Shown in pieces: positions 53,898 to 63,750 of a stretch of DNA of 64,000 nt. This DNA comes from Limnohabitans sp. (GTDB taxonomy: Bacteria; Bacteroidota; Bacteroidia; Flavobacteriales; Flavobacteriaceae). A program made the translations under genes and the position numbers. The notes below the pieces were generated by a model. It worked only from the letters and a program-made list of their open reading frames with translations. It did not search any database and had not been told where the DNA came from. Every line of letters begins with the position of its first letter. The first letter of the stretch is position 1. The DNA lies in assembly GCA_030053945.1 (NCBI GenBank), contig JASGCW010000006.1, forward strand, positions 41,646-105,645, written 5' to 3'.

Positions 53898-54963
53898 TTT
53901 CTTCTTTATTAAATTTATCAAGCAATTGGATATAAATCTCTATTCCTTTATTTATTTCATCAACATAAATATATTCGTCGGCTGTATGTGATCGTGCTGA
54001 GTCTCCTGGTCCCATTTTGAAAGTATAAAAACCAGACATTAAAGCCTGATCCGAAGTTGTTGGTGAGGCATAAATTTGTCTTCCTAATGTTATACCACAT
54101 TGTACCAAGGGATGCTCTTTAGGAACAAAAGATGGATTCAATCTTGTCGTTCTTGGAATTACTTCACAGCTAACGTGATCTTTTATAATGGCTAAAGCTT
54201 GTTCATTATTATATTTATCTGTAGTACGAATATCGACAGTAAATTGACATTTTTCTGGAACTACATTATGTTGCTGCCCTGCATTAATAATAGTCACACT
54301 CATTTTTACTTTACCTAATACCTCTGATATTTCAGAGAATTGATAATTTCTAAACCATTCAATATCCTTAAGTGCTTTATAGATTGCGTTTTCTCCCTCT
54401 TCTCTCGCAGCGTGACCTGATTTTCCGTGAGCAATACAATCAATAACAAACAATCCTTTTTCGGCAGTAGCGATATCCATTTTTGTAGGTTCGCCAACAA
54501 TTCCGAAATAAAGATTTCCTAGATGTGGCAATAAAACCTCAACACCATCATTCCCCGAAATTTCTTCTTCTGCCGTAGCAGCATATATCAAGTTAAATTT
54601 TAAATCTTCTCTTTCATAAAAATATAAAAAGCAAGCTGCCAAAGAAACTAAAGCTCCTCCTGCATCATTACTCCCTAAACCATACAAAATACCATCTTCA
54701 ATATCTGGAGAGAATGGATTTCTAGTATATTGCTTATTAGGTTTTACGGTATCGTGATGAGAATTGAGTAAAATGGTAGGTTTATTAGGGTCAAAATTTT
54801 TATTCTTGACCCATATATTATTAAGCAAACGATTTGTTTGGATTCCTTTATTTTCAAAAAATAACTGAATAGCTTCGGCGGTTTTATCCTCTTCTTTACT
54901 AAACGACTGAATAGTAATTAATTGTTGTAATAAATTTACAGCATCTTGTTGTAATTGATGCAT
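53872..54963 (-). CDS. M20-family deacylase (N-acyl-ornithine deacetylase-type)
   Basis: A 363-aa metallopeptidase. Zinc ligands are visible in NSHHDTV (His/Asp), GSNDAGGAL (Asp), TAEEEISG (catalytic Glu) and EPTKM (Glu). The family removes an acyl group from N-acetyl-ornithine or N-acetylcitrulline. Bacteroidetes use acyl-citrulline in this step, as the operon carries an acyl-ornithine transcarbamylase. It probably liberates citrulline for argG. It is 4 bp from argB. Confidence 0.85.
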   Translation of the reverse strand: MHQLQQDAVNLLQQLITIQSFSKEEDKTAEAIQLFFENKGIQTNRLLNNIWVKNKNFDPNKPTILLNSHHDTVKPNKQYTRNPFSPDIEDGILYGLGSNDAGGALVSLAACFLYFYEREDLKFNLIYAATAEEEISGNDGVEVLLPHLGNLYFGIVGEPTKMDIATAEKGLFVIDCIAHGKSGHAAREEGENAIYKALKDIEWFRNYQFSEISEVLGKVKMSVTIINAGQQHNVVPEKCQFTVDIRTTDKYNNEQALAIIKDHVSCEVIPRTTRLNPSFVPKEHPLVQCGITLGRQIYASPTTSDQALMSGFYTFKMGPGDSARSHTADEYIYVDEINKGIEIYIQLLDKFNKEENEIVAKYN

Positions 54964-54967
54964 AATG

Positions 54968-55744
54968 TTATATGATTTTAGTTCCTATAAAATTTTTGAT
55001 TTCCGTAGCATAATCAGCGTGGCAAATTTCTACATCGCCAAGTCCTGAATTTGATGCTTTAAAAGCATTCTCTAATTTTGGTAGCATGCCTTTTGATATG
55101 ATTTGTTTATCTTTTAATTCCTCGTAAAGACTTTTGTCTAAACTTTTTAACCAAGAACTATCATCTTCTGGATCTACTAGTACTCCTAATTTTTCAAAGC
55201 AATAACGTAATTTTACATTATATTTTTCAGTGAGTGCAATAGCTAACTCCGTAGCAATAGTATCAGCATTAGTATTTAAAAGATTACCCTTATTATCGTG
55301 AGATATAGGGCTCACAACGGGGACAATATTTTGCTCAAATAAAGACTCAAAAAAACCAACATTTATAGATTTAATATCTCCTACCCATCCAAAATCAATA
55401 GTAGGATGATTTCGTTTTGAAGAAAGTAAACAATTAGCATCCATACCACTTAAACCAATAGAATTACAACCTCTAGATTGCAATTTAGCCACAATTGTTT
55501 TATTAACTAGGCCTGCATATACCATAGTTACAATTTTAATTGTTTCGGCATCCGTAACACGACGTCCATCAATCATTTCTTGTTGGATTTCAAGTTGGTT
55601 TGCAAGATTTGTAGCTAACTTTCCTCCCCCGTGAATTAAAAGTTTTAAACCTTCTAACTCTGAAAATTTATCCAAAAACTGATCTAATTTTTCGTTGTTA
55701 TCTATGATGTTTCCACCAATTTTTATGATATACAAATCTTCCAT
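54968..55744 (-). CDS. argB: N-acetylglutamate kinase
   Basis: A 258-aa amino acid kinase. LYIIKIGGNIIDNNEKL, the LLIHGGGKLATNLA phosphate loop and LLNTNADTIATELA are all typical. It phosphorylates the acylated glutamate, the second step of the pathway. It lies between argF' and the M20 deacylase with 4-bp gaps. Confidence 0.93.
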   Translation of the reverse strand: MEDLYIIKIGGNIIDNNEKLDQFLDKFSELEGLKLLIHGGGKLATNLANQLEIQQEMIDGRRVTDAETIKIVTMVYAGLVNKTIVAKLQSRGCNSIGLSGMDANCLLSSKRNHPTIDFGWVGDIKSINVGFFESLFEQNIVPVVSPISHDNKGNLLNTNADTIATELAIALTEKYNVKLRYCFEKLGVLVDPEDDSSWLKSLDKSLYEELKDKQIISKGMLPKLENAFKASNSGLGDVEICHADYATEIKNFIGTKII

Positions 55745-55748
55745 ACTA

Positions 55749-56696
55749 TTAAAAGTTTGTGTCTATTATTTTCTTTAAAACTGCTTGTGCTGCATATACT
55801 CTATTTTCTGCTTGTTTTAATACTAGTGAATTTTCTCCGTCTAAAACTTCATCAGAAAGTTCAATATTTCTTCGAACTGGTAAGCAATGCATAACCTTAG
55901 CATTATTTGTATTTTTTAATTTTTCATTTGTTAACATCCAATTTTCATTTACTTCTAATACTTTTCCATATTCCTTGAAAGAACACCAGTTTTTTACGTA
56001 AACAAAATCCGCATCTTTCAACGCTTCTTCCTGATTCGTTATAATTTTTGCACCTTTTGTAAATGCTTCATCAAGTTCATATCCTTCTGGATGTGTTATG
56101 GTTACATCATAATTACAACCCAAAGACCATTCTGCAAAGGAGTTGGCAACCACTTGCGGAATAGGCTTAATATGTGGTGCCCACGTTAAAACCACTTTAG
56201 GTTTTTCTTTTATTTTATGCTCTTCAATCGTTATCATATCTGCCAGACTTTGTAGTGGATGTCGTGTTGCCGATTCTAAGCTTACTACTGGTACTCCAGA
56301 ATATTTTATAATTTGATTCACAATTTTATCTGAACTATCAGCTTCTTTATCAGTCAACTTTGGGAAACATCTTACCCCTATAATGTCACAATACAAACCT
56401 AAAACTGCCGCTGAATCTTTGATATGCTCAACTGTTGTTCCATTCATTATTGCTCCTTCTTCAAACTCTAGTGCCCATCCATCATTACTCACATTTAAAA
56501 TCATTACATCTAATCCTAAATTTTGAGCAGCTTTTTGTGTACTCATTCTAGTCCTTAAACTAGAATTGAAAAATAATAATCCTAGTGTTTTTCCTTTTCC
56601 AATAGAACTAATTCTCTTTTCATTTTTTAATGCAATGGCTTCCTTAACAAATTGTTTGGGGTCTTCTACATCGTTGACAGATACAAAGTTTTTCAT
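55749..56696 (-). CDS. argF': N-acyl-ornithine carbamoyltransferase (ArgF'-type)
   Basis: A 315-aa transcarbamylase. The carbamoyl-phosphate loop NSSLRTRMST replaces STRTR, HPLQSLAD supplies the second binding site and the C-terminal MHCLPVRRN motif is that of acetyl/succinyl-ornithine enzymes rather than classical ArgF. Whether the substrate carries acetyl or succinyl cannot be told from sequence by eye. A variable element GTTVEHIKD lies in the specificity region. It uses acyl-ornithine to make acyl-citrulline. Confidence 0.88.
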   Translation of the reverse strand: MKNFVSVNDVEDPKQFVKEAIALKNEKRISSIGKGKTLGLLFFNSSLRTRMSTQKAAQNLGLDVMILNVSNDGWALEFEEGAIMNGTTVEHIKDSAAVLGLYCDIIGVRCFPKLTDKEADSSDKIVNQIIKYSGVPVVSLESATRHPLQSLADMITIEEHKIKEKPKVVLTWAPHIKPIPQVVANSFAEWSLGCNYDVTITHPEGYELDEAFTKGAKIITNQEEALKDADFVYVKNWCSFKEYGKVLEVNENWMLTNEKLKNTNNAKVMHCLPVRRNIELSDEVLDGENSLVLKQAENRVYAAQAVLKKIIDTNF

Positions 56697-56711
56697 CTCC
56701 TAAGTTTATCC

Positions 56712-56744
56712 AAACCTGACAGGTCTTTAAGACCTGTCAGGTTT
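56712..56744. repeat. ACCTGACAGGT-type palindromic repeat
   Basis: A 14-bp perfect inverted repeat (AAACCTGACAGGTC / GACCTGTCAGGTTT) around TTTAA, between argF' and argD. A shorter copy, AACCTGACAGGTT, lies at 58884-58896 between argC and argG. Such palindromes are dispersed REP-like elements. Confidence 0.7.
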
Positions 56745-56749
56745 ATTGA

Positions 56750-57907
56750 TTATATCAAAATATTTTTTAAAGCATTTATTAAAATGTCTATTTCTTTCTC
56801 GGTTACTGCTAATGAGGGTAAAATTCGTAACGTATTTTTATTACTTGCAGTTCCTGTAAAAATCCCGAATTCCTCTAATAATTGCTTTCTTACCGGAGCA
56901 CAAGGTCCATTTAATTCAATAGCAATCATTAAACCTGTTCCTCTAATTTCTTTGATATTAGAAACAACTTCTAACTGATCTTTCAAATACTCACCCATCA
57001 CTTTTGCATTTTCAATCAAGTTTTCGTTTTCTATTACTTCCAAAACTGCTAAACCAGCTGCACAAGCTAAATAGTTGCCGCCAAAAGTAGTTCCTAACAT
57101 TTCTTTTTTGGGTTCGATATGTGGGGCTATCATTACACCCGCTATTGGGAAACCATTACCCATTCCTTTAGCTATAGTGATGAGGTCAGGCTTGATAGCA
57201 GCATATTGATGCGCAAAAAACTTTCCTGTTCTTCCGTAACCCGATTGCACTTCGTCAAGAATCAAAACAATATCCAATTCCTTACATTTTTGAGCAATAT
57301 GTTCTAGAAAACCCTCTTCTGGAACTTGAATGCCAGCAACACCTTGGATTCCTTCGATAATAACACAACAAAATTCTTCACTTACTATTTCATCAAACGC
57401 TTTCTTATCATTGAGTGGTAAAAATGTGATGTTATCATTTTCATTAACAGGAGCTAGGATATTTGGATTATCTGTACAAGCTACGGCAAGTGAAGTTCTT
57501 CCGTGAAAAGCTTTATCAAAGGCTATAATTTTTTTTCTTCCGTTATAAAAAGAAGCTAATTTGAAGGCATTTTCATTTGCTTCGGCTCCAGAATTGCATA
57601 AAAACAACTGATAATCATTGTATCCCGAAAGTTTACCCAACTTTTCGGCTAGTTGTTTTTGTTGTTCAATCACAATCGAATTAGAATAAAATCCGATATT
57701 TTGCAACTGTTCTGTTATTCTATTTACATAATGCGGGTGTGTATGTCCAATAGAAATGACAGCGTGACCTCCATATAAATCAAGATACTGCTTTCCGCTT
57801 TTATCCCATAAATTAGAAGCATCTGCTTTTACAATTTCAATATCCGAAACGGTATAAACATCAAATAAGCTCATTTTTTCTGTTTTTTCAACACTGATTG
57901 TTTCCAT
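56750..57907 (-). CDS. argD: Acetylornithine-type aminotransferase
   Basis: A 385-aa class III PLP aminotransferase. NSGAEANENAFKLA, the DEVQSGYGRTGKFFAHQ motif and the TTFGGNYLACAAG phosphate loop are visible, with the active Lys in ITIAKGMGNGFPI. It makes acyl-ornithine from acyl-glutamate semialdehyde. It starts 4 bp after the argC stop. Confidence 0.93.
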   Translation of the reverse strand: METISVEKTEKMSLFDVYTVSDIEIVKADASNLWDKSGKQYLDLYGGHAVISIGHTHPHYVNRITEQLQNIGFYSNSIVIEQQKQLAEKLGKLSGYNDYQLFLCNSGAEANENAFKLASFYNGRKKIIAFDKAFHGRTSLAVACTDNPNILAPVNENDNITFLPLNDKKAFDEIVSEEFCCVIIEGIQGVAGIQVPEEGFLEHIAQKCKELDIVLILDEVQSGYGRTGKFFAHQYAAIKPDLITIAKGMGNGFPIAGVMIAPHIEPKKEMLGTTFGGNYLACAAGLAVLEVIENENLIENAKVMGEYLKDQLEVVSNIKEIRGTGLMIAIELNGPCAPVRKQLLEEFGIFTGTASNKNTLRILPSLAVTEKEIDILINALKNILI

Positions 57908-57910
57908 AGT

Positions 57911-58870
57911 TTAAAATGCTACCGGTTTTAATTTTAGTCCACTTGTTTCAGGCAATCCAAATAGTAAGTTCATATTTTGAACCGCTTGTCCTGAAGCTCC
58001 TTTAAGTAAATTGTCTATTACACTTACAATCATTACATCATCTCCATTTTTTTCGATATACAACACACATTTATTGGTATTTACCACTTGTTTGAGATGA
58101 CAATTTTTAGAAGTTACAAACACAAAAAATTCATCTTTATATTTTTTCTCAAATATGGCTTTCAATTCAGTTAATGACTTTTCTGATTTTAAGGTAATAC
58201 ACGCCAAAATCCCTCTTGTAAAAGAACCCCTTTGTGGTAAAATGTGTAAATTACCACTGTATAGTTTTTGAATAGCTTCAATACTTTGATTGATTTCAGC
58301 TAGGTGCTGATGTGTAAATGCTTTATAAACAGATAGATTATTTTGGCGCCAGCTAAAATGTGATGTTTCACTTAGCGATTGTCCCGCTCCAGTAGAACCT
58401 GTTGTACAAGAGGCATAAATTTCACCACTTAACAAATTAGCTTCTGCCAAAGGTAAAATTGCTAATTGGATAGCCGTTGCAAAACAACCTGGATTAGCGA
58501 TATAATTTGCTTTTTTTATTGCTGATTTGTTCCATTCTGTCAAACCATACACAAAAGAGTGATTCGCCTGAATTCTATGATCCTGACTTAAATCGATTAT
58601 CTTGACATTAGCAGAAAATTGGTCAACTAATTTCTTTGCATCACCGTGAGAAACACAAAAGAATACTACATCTATATCGGAATGAAAACTATCCGAAAAG
58701 ACTAATTCGGTTTCTCCTAAAAGATCATCGTGAACTTCATAAACAAACTTACCTGCGTTGCTCTTACTATGAACATAATCAATCACTACATTAGGATGAT
58801 TGATCAGTATTCGTAATAACTCACCTCCTGTATAACCTGCACCTCCTATTATTCCTGCTTTAATTTTCAT
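57911..58870 (-). CDS. argC: N-acetyl-gamma-glutamyl-phosphate reductase
   Basis: A 319-aa dehydrogenase. The Rossmann start IKAGIIGGAGYTGGELLRIL, the catalytic Cys in YIANPGCFATAIQLA, and GSTGAGQSLSETSHF are all present. It reduces the acyl-glutamyl phosphate to the semialdehyde. A normal length. Confidence 0.94.
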   Translation of the reverse strand: MKIKAGIIGGAGYTGGELLRILINHPNVVIDYVHSKSNAGKFVYEVHDDLLGETELVFSDSFHSDIDVVFFCVSHGDAKKLVDQFSANVKIIDLSQDHRIQANHSFVYGLTEWNKSAIKKANYIANPGCFATAIQLAILPLAEANLLSGEIYASCTTGSTGAGQSLSETSHFSWRQNNLSVYKAFTHQHLAEINQSIEAIQKLYSGNLHILPQRGSFTRGILACITLKSEKSLTELKAIFEKKYKDEFFVFVTSKNCHLKQVVNTNKCVLYIEKNGDDVMIVSVIDNLLKGASGQAVQNMNLLFGLPETSGLKLKPVAF

Positions 58871-58918
58871 TTTTTTCTTACTTAACCTGACAGGTTTTTG
58901 AAAACAGTCAAGTGTATA

Positions 58919-60121
58919 TTAATTTTGATTTTCGTTAACTATTTGATGATAAATGGATGTTTGATTTCCAAAAATCTTTGTAAATCCTTTTACATCTTCA
59001 CCTGACCAACCATTATTCATTTCTCCATACGAACCAAATTTTGCCGACATTAAATCATAAGGACTTTCAATTCCCTGAAGTTCGTATCTATATGGATGTA
59101 AAGTGATATATACTTTTCCGCTAACTGTTTTTTGGGTAGCTGTCAAAAATGCTTCAATATTTCTCATTGTTGGGTCCAGCATTTGTCCTTCGTGTAACCA
59201 GTTTCCGTACCAACTAGATAATTGTTCTTTCCAAAACAATTGCCATTTTGTTAATGTATGTTTTTCTAATAATTGATGTGCTTTTATAATCAATTCCGGT
59301 GCAGCAGCTTCAAATCCTACTCTTCCTTTTATACCAATTATAGTATCACCTATATGAATATGTCTTCCTATTCCGTAAGGTTGTGCTAGTTGTTGTAAGT
59401 ACTCAATAGCAATTGATGGGTGTTCAAAAGACAGCTCGTTTACTGTTTGCAACTCGCCCTTTTCAAAAGCTAAAGTAACCGTAATTGATTCCGATTTTGT
59501 AACCTGAGTCGGCCAAGCTTCTTCTGGTAAATTCAAATGCGAAGTCAAGGTTTCCTTCCCTCCCACTGAAGTTCCCCACAAACCTTTATTAATACTATAT
59601 ACCGCCTTTTCAAAATTAAATGCTACTTGATGACTTTTCAAAAACTCAATTTCTTCTTCACGACTTAGCTTCTTATCTCTAATAGGAGTAATAATTTCAA
59701 TATTCGGAATTAAATGATTAAAAATCATATCAAAACGCACTTGGTCATTACCTGCACCCGTACTTCCGTGCGCAATAGACGTAATTCCTAACTGCTGCGC
59801 AAATTCAGCTATACTTTTTGCTTGTACAGCTCTTTCAGCACTCACACTCAATGGATAAATTCCATTTTTTAAAACATTTCCATAAATTAAAAACTTGATG
59901 CATTCGTCATAGTATTCTTTGCGAACATCAATACATTTATACGAAGTAACCCCACATTGTTTTGCTTTATTTTCTAAAACCTCAATTTCATAACTATCAA
60001 AAGCACCTGTATTGATCGTAACTGCATGCACTTCATAATTAAGTACTTTTGCTAAATACACAGCACAGTAGGTAGTGTCAAGTCCACCACTATAAGCTAA
60101 TACTACTTTCTTCTTTTGCAT
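58919..60121 (-). CDS. argG: Argininosuccinate synthase
   Basis: A 400-aa enzyme joining citrulline and aspartate. The PP-loop LAYSGGLDTTYCAVYL, the GSTGAGNDQVRFDMIF motif and a further SVSAERAVQAKSIAEF stretch are visible. The start at 60121 (MQKKKVVLAYSGG) is preferred to an earlier in-frame start that would add 27 residues and overlap the GNAT gene more. It overlaps the GNAT gene by 32 bp. The 48 bp to argC contain the short palindromic repeat. Confidence 0.95.
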   Translation of the reverse strand: MQKKKVVLAYSGGLDTTYCAVYLAKVLNYEVHAVTINTGAFDSYEIEVLENKAKQCGVTSYKCIDVRKEYYDECIKFLIYGNVLKNGIYPLSVSAERAVQAKSIAEFAQQLGITSIAHGSTGAGNDQVRFDMIFNHLIPNIEIITPIRDKKLSREEEIEFLKSHQVAFNFEKAVYSINKGLWGTSVGGKETLTSHLNLPEEAWPTQVTKSESITVTLAFEKGELQTVNELSFEHPSIAIEYLQQLAQPYGIGRHIHIGDTIIGIKGRVGFEAAAPELIIKAHQLLEKHTLTKWQLFWKEQLSSWYGNWLHEGQMLDPTMRNIEAFLTATQKTVSGKVYITLHPYRYELQGIESPYDLMSAKFGSYGEMNNGWSGEDVKGFTKIFGNQTSIYHQIVNENQN

Positions 60122-60662
60122 CTTTCCTTTCCTTTTGTTGATTATCATACAACATAGCTGTACATAAACAGTTTTTATAATTTTTACTTTGGAGAATTTC
60201 AAAATTCACACAGCTTTGACATCCTTTCCAAAATTTTTCATCCGTTGTTAATTCCGAATACGTTACAGGTTTATAACCCAACTCCGAATTAATTCGCATT
60301 ACAGCAAGGCCTGTTGTCAAACCAAAAATTTTCGAATTAGGATATTTGGCTCGAGATAAATCGAAAATTTTCTCCTTAATCGTTCGCGCCAAACCACTTT
60401 GTCTAAATTGTGGTGAAACAATTAGACCAGAATTAGCCACATATTTTCCATTTTGCCATGTTTCAATATAGCAAAATCCAGCCCATTCGTTTTTATCTGT
60501 CAAAGCAATCACAGCCTTCCCTTCTTGCATTTTTTCAATGATATATACTACCGAACGTTTTGCAATGCCAGTACCACGAACTTTAGCAGACGCTTCCATT
60601 TCATCACATATCTGTTTAGCGAAGTGTATGTGGTTAAAATTTGCTATTTGAACACTTAACAT
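60090..60662 (-). CDS. GNAT-family N-acetyltransferase, first gene of the arginine operon
   Basis: A 190-aa GNAT fold protein. LIVSPQFRQSGLARTIKEKI carries the acyl-CoA loop (Q/R-x-x-G-x-A). The C-terminal region has a Cys cluster (KGCQSCVNFEI, NCLCTAML) not typical of ordinary GNATs. Leading the arginine operon, it is a good candidate for the acyl-glutamate synthase, but the donor (acetyl- or succinyl-CoA) is not visible. It overlaps argG, so they are coupled. Confidence 0.8.
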   Translation of the reverse strand: MLSVQIANFNHIHFAKQICDEMEASAKVRGTGIAKRSVVYIIEKMQEGKAVIALTDKNEWAGFCYIETWQNGKYVANSGLIVSPQFRQSGLARTIKEKIFDLSRAKYPNSKIFGLTTGLAVMRINSELGYKPVTYSELTTDEKFWKGCQSCVNFEILQSKNYKNCLCTAMLYDNQQKERKDAKEESSISL

Positions 60663-60925
60663 AGATAAAATTTTTTACAAATATAAAAATAAAAAGATGC
60701 GATATTTTTTTTATTGTAATTATTTTAGATGTTTTATCCTTTATTTTTATTAAATAAGATTTATTACCTTTTAAATTAGGTGTTTTAAGGTGATTTATCT
60801 AACCCTTAAATGCCATATAATTCATAAAAAAGAGACCTTTATTTTATAAATTGTAGTGATAACATCGGATTATAATTTGATTTTTCATTTTGGTTAAAAT
60901 ACTTTTAATTCATAATCAATAAAAT

Positions 60926-63442
60926 ATGATTCGTATGAAAAATTTTTTACTTCTATTCTTTCTGATAACTGTTTTTGTTTGCAAGTCACAAAATCCAGGC
61001 GATGTTGCTCAAAATTTTGGAACTTATGTTGGTTTTGATGGTGCTGTAAAGGATATACAGGTTCAAAATGATGGAAAAATACTAGTAGGTGGATTATTTG
61101 AATCTTATAGAGGTCATAAAGAAGGGCATCTTATTCGTTTAAATCCAGACGGAACTAAAGATACAACTTTCGAATTAGGAGTCGGCTTCAACGGAACAGT
61201 TATTACCTTAGCTATACAACTTGATGGGAAAATATTAGTAGGAGGGGATTTTCAAACTTATAACGGTTTGACACAAAATAATATAATTCGATTAAATTCA
61301 GATGGCTCAAAAGATACTACTTTTAACATAGGTAATGGGTGTGATCGAAGTGTTGAATCTATTGTTTTACAACCTGATGGAAAAATATTAATTGGAGGAG
61401 ATTTTTCGCATATTAATAATGAATTAATGGGACGAATTGTTCGCTTGAATTCGGATGGATCAAAAGATACTTCTTTTAACATTGGTAATGGGTTTAATAG
61501 TGCAGTTGTAGCTCTTGCTTTACAAACAGACGGTAAAATATTGATTGGAGGTTGGTTTACAACTTACAATGGAGTTAATTCACCTTGCTTAATACGTCTA
61601 AATACTGATGGATCAAAGGATTCTACTTTTGATGTAGGATCAGGATTTGAGAGTGCAGTAAACTCTTTAGCTATGCAGACTGATGGTAAAATAGTAGTGG
61701 GTGGAAATTTTAATACATATAAAGGATTAACACAAAAAAAACTTATTCGTTTAAATGTTGATGGCTCTAAAGACAATTCTTTTAACACAGGGTTAGGTTT
61801 TTATACTTCTTTTGGTGCCTATGGAGGGATTGAAAAAGTTGGTGTACAACCTGATGGTAAAATCCTAGCTGGAGGCAGATTTGATTTTTATAATGGAACT
61901 CAAGAAAAAGCGATTATTCGTTTAAATACTGATGGAACTAAAGATACTAGTTTTAATCAAATTACTTCATTTGATGGTGTTGTTATGAGTTTTAGCCAGT
62001 TGTCTGATGGCAAAACAATCGTAGGTGGTGGTTTTGTTAGTTATAAAGGTAAAGTAATGAATAATATTGCACGTTTAAATTCTGATGCTAGTGAAGATAT
62101 TACTTTTGATTTAGGAACTGGTTTTTCATCTGTTGTAAATTCAGTTGTAACACAAAGCGATGGTAAAATACTTGTAGGAGGTGATTTTAGCAGATTTAAT
62201 GGGCAAATTGAGAAAAAATTTATCCGCTTAAACGCTGATGGAACAAAAGATACTTCCTTTTTAACAGGTACGGGATTTGATAATATCGTTAATACTATAG
62301 TTGTACAACCCGACGGAAAAATTTTAGTAGGAGGAAGCTTTAATCAGTATAACAATGTTTCGGTAGGTAAGATTATTCGTTTAAACAGTGATGGGACCAT
62401 AGATACAACTTTTTCTGCAGGTGCTGGAGTTGATTCTTCTGTTTTCTCAATTGTTGTACAACCTGATGGGAAAATATTAGTTGGAGGTAATTTTAGTTAT
62501 TATAATCTTACTACTACCTATGCAATGATTCGTTTAAATGCTGATGGGTCAAGAGATATGACTTTTGATACACAGTCATTATTTGCTTTTTTGGATTCTG
62601 TTCATACAATTGTTTTACAAAACGATGGTAAAATAATAGTAGGAGGTGATTTTACTAATAATATTGTTCGCTTGAATCCTGATGGTTCAAAGGATCTTAC
62701 TTTTAATATAGGGACAGGGTTTGATTCTTATGTGCTAGCTATAGCTTTACAATATGATGGGAAAATAATAATAGGAGGATATTTTAAAATATTTAATAAT
62801 GATGCATATCATAATGTTAGAATTATTCGTTTAAATTCTGACGGTACAAAAGATATGACTTTTGATTCAGAATCTGGATTTAATCCAGGATCTGGATTTG
62901 GTCCATTTGTTAGAACTATTGCATTACAGCCAGATAATAAGATATTAATAGGTGGTTATTTTTCGATTTTTAATGGTAATGAAGCAAATAATTTTACTCG
63001 TTTGAATCCTGATGGCACGCAGGATACTACTTTTAATATAGGACAGGGTTTTAAAGGTGTTCTTTCCAATAAGTCGATAATTAATTCAATTAGTTTGCAG
63101 GTTGATGGAAAAATATTGTTAGGAGGCTTTTTTGCTAATTATAAAGGAAGTAATGAATCTGCAATGCTAATTGGACTACATTCAGGATTAAATCTTAGCA
63201 CCGAAAATTTCCATAATTCAAATTCATTTACAATATCTCCCAATCCAGTGAAAGATTTTTTACATATCCAATCAAACGATTTTACAGCCATTACTACTGT
63301 AAAAATATATGACCTACAAGGAAAACTGATACAAGAAACTAGCACTACCACTATTCCTGTAAGTAGTTTTGCTAAAGGTTTATATATCGTAAAAGTTACA
63401 ACTGAAAACGGTGAACTAAATAAAAAGTTTGTTAAGGAATAA
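60926..63442 (+). CDS. Secreted delta-60-repeat protein with type IX sorting domain
   Basis: An 838-aa secreted protein. Signal peptide (NFLLLFFLITVFVCKSQ), then 14 repeats of about 50-60 residues with the core DGKILVGGxFxxYNG...IRLNxDGSKDTTFN (delta-60 repeat, forming beta blades). The C-terminal T9SS domain (SPNPVKDFLHIQSNDFTA, then YDLQGKLIQE and KGLYIVKVTTENGE) directs export through type IX secretion. It is likely surface-attached or released. Ligand unknown. An internal ATG at 60935 could be the true start. Confidence 0.88.
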   Translation: MIRMKNFLLLFFLITVFVCKSQNPGDVAQNFGTYVGFDGAVKDIQVQNDGKILVGGLFESYRGHKEGHLIRLNPDGTKDTTFELGVGFNGTVITLAIQLDGKILVGGDFQTYNGLTQNNIIRLNSDGSKDTTFNIGNGCDRSVESIVLQPDGKILIGGDFSHINNELMGRIVRLNSDGSKDTSFNIGNGFNSAVVALALQTDGKILIGGWFTTYNGVNSPCLIRLNTDGSKDSTFDVGSGFESAVNSLAMQTDGKIVVGGNFNTYKGLTQKKLIRLNVDGSKDNSFNTGLGFYTSFGAYGGIEKVGVQPDGKILAGGRFDFYNGTQEKAIIRLNTDGTKDTSFNQITSFDGVVMSFSQLSDGKTIVGGGFVSYKGKVMNNIARLNSDASEDITFDLGTGFSSVVNSVVTQSDGKILVGGDFSRFNGQIEKKFIRLNADGTKDTSFLTGTGFDNIVNTIVVQPDGKILVGGSFNQYNNVSVGKIIRLNSDGTIDTTFSAGAGVDSSVFSIVVQPDGKILVGGNFSYYNLTTTYAMIRLNADGSRDMTFDTQSLFAFLDSVHTIVLQNDGKIIVGGDFTNNIVRLNPDGSKDLTFNIGTGFDSYVLAIALQYDGKIIIGGYFKIFNNDAYHNVRIIRLNSDGTKDMTFDSESGFNPGSGFGPFVRTIALQPDNKILIGGYFSIFNGNEANNFTRLNPDGTQDTTFNIGQGFKGVLSNKSIINSISLQVDGKILLGGFFANYKGSNESAMLIGLHSGLNLSTENFHNSNSFTISPNPVKDFLHIQSNDFTAITTVKIYDLQGKLIQETSTTTIPVSSFAKGLYIVKVTTENGELNKKFVKE

Positions 63443-63750
63443 AGTTAAAAAATTCCGATTCCGATTCCGATCCCGAAGCTTCGGGACAGGATGACAGCTC
63501 GAACTGACAATGGAATTTGGGATTTTAAAAAATTTTCAAACAACAAAAATTCAAAACTGTTTATTAAACAAACATTATTATGAAATTGCCACTAGCAACA
63601 GGTTTGTTGCAAACAATTGAAAAATCATCGAACACCGATAAAAATAAATTCAATGTGAGATAAACACCAATGAAGATAAGGCGACACGAGACGAAGTCGA
63701 ACTGGCGAAGCATACTATATGACAAATAAAAAACAATTAATTATCTACAA
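63443..63750. other. Intergenic region with REP-like palindromes
   Basis: The 308 bp hold tandem CCGATT units, a perfect palindrome TCCCGAAGCTTCGGGA (63467-63485 region), an AATTTGGGATTTT segment similar to the tex terminator arm, and GACGAAGTCGAACTGGCGAAG. A 27-codon ORF at 63580-63663 is too weak to call. Confidence 0.5.

Noticed and set aside
60122..60202. Upstream argG start adding 27 residues
   Set aside because: It would extend the overlap with the GNAT gene, and the extension has no similarity to ArgG.
63580..63663. 27-codon ORF MKLPLATGLLQTIEK...
   Set aside because: Too short, no signal of conservation or coupling, and it sits among REP-like repeats.
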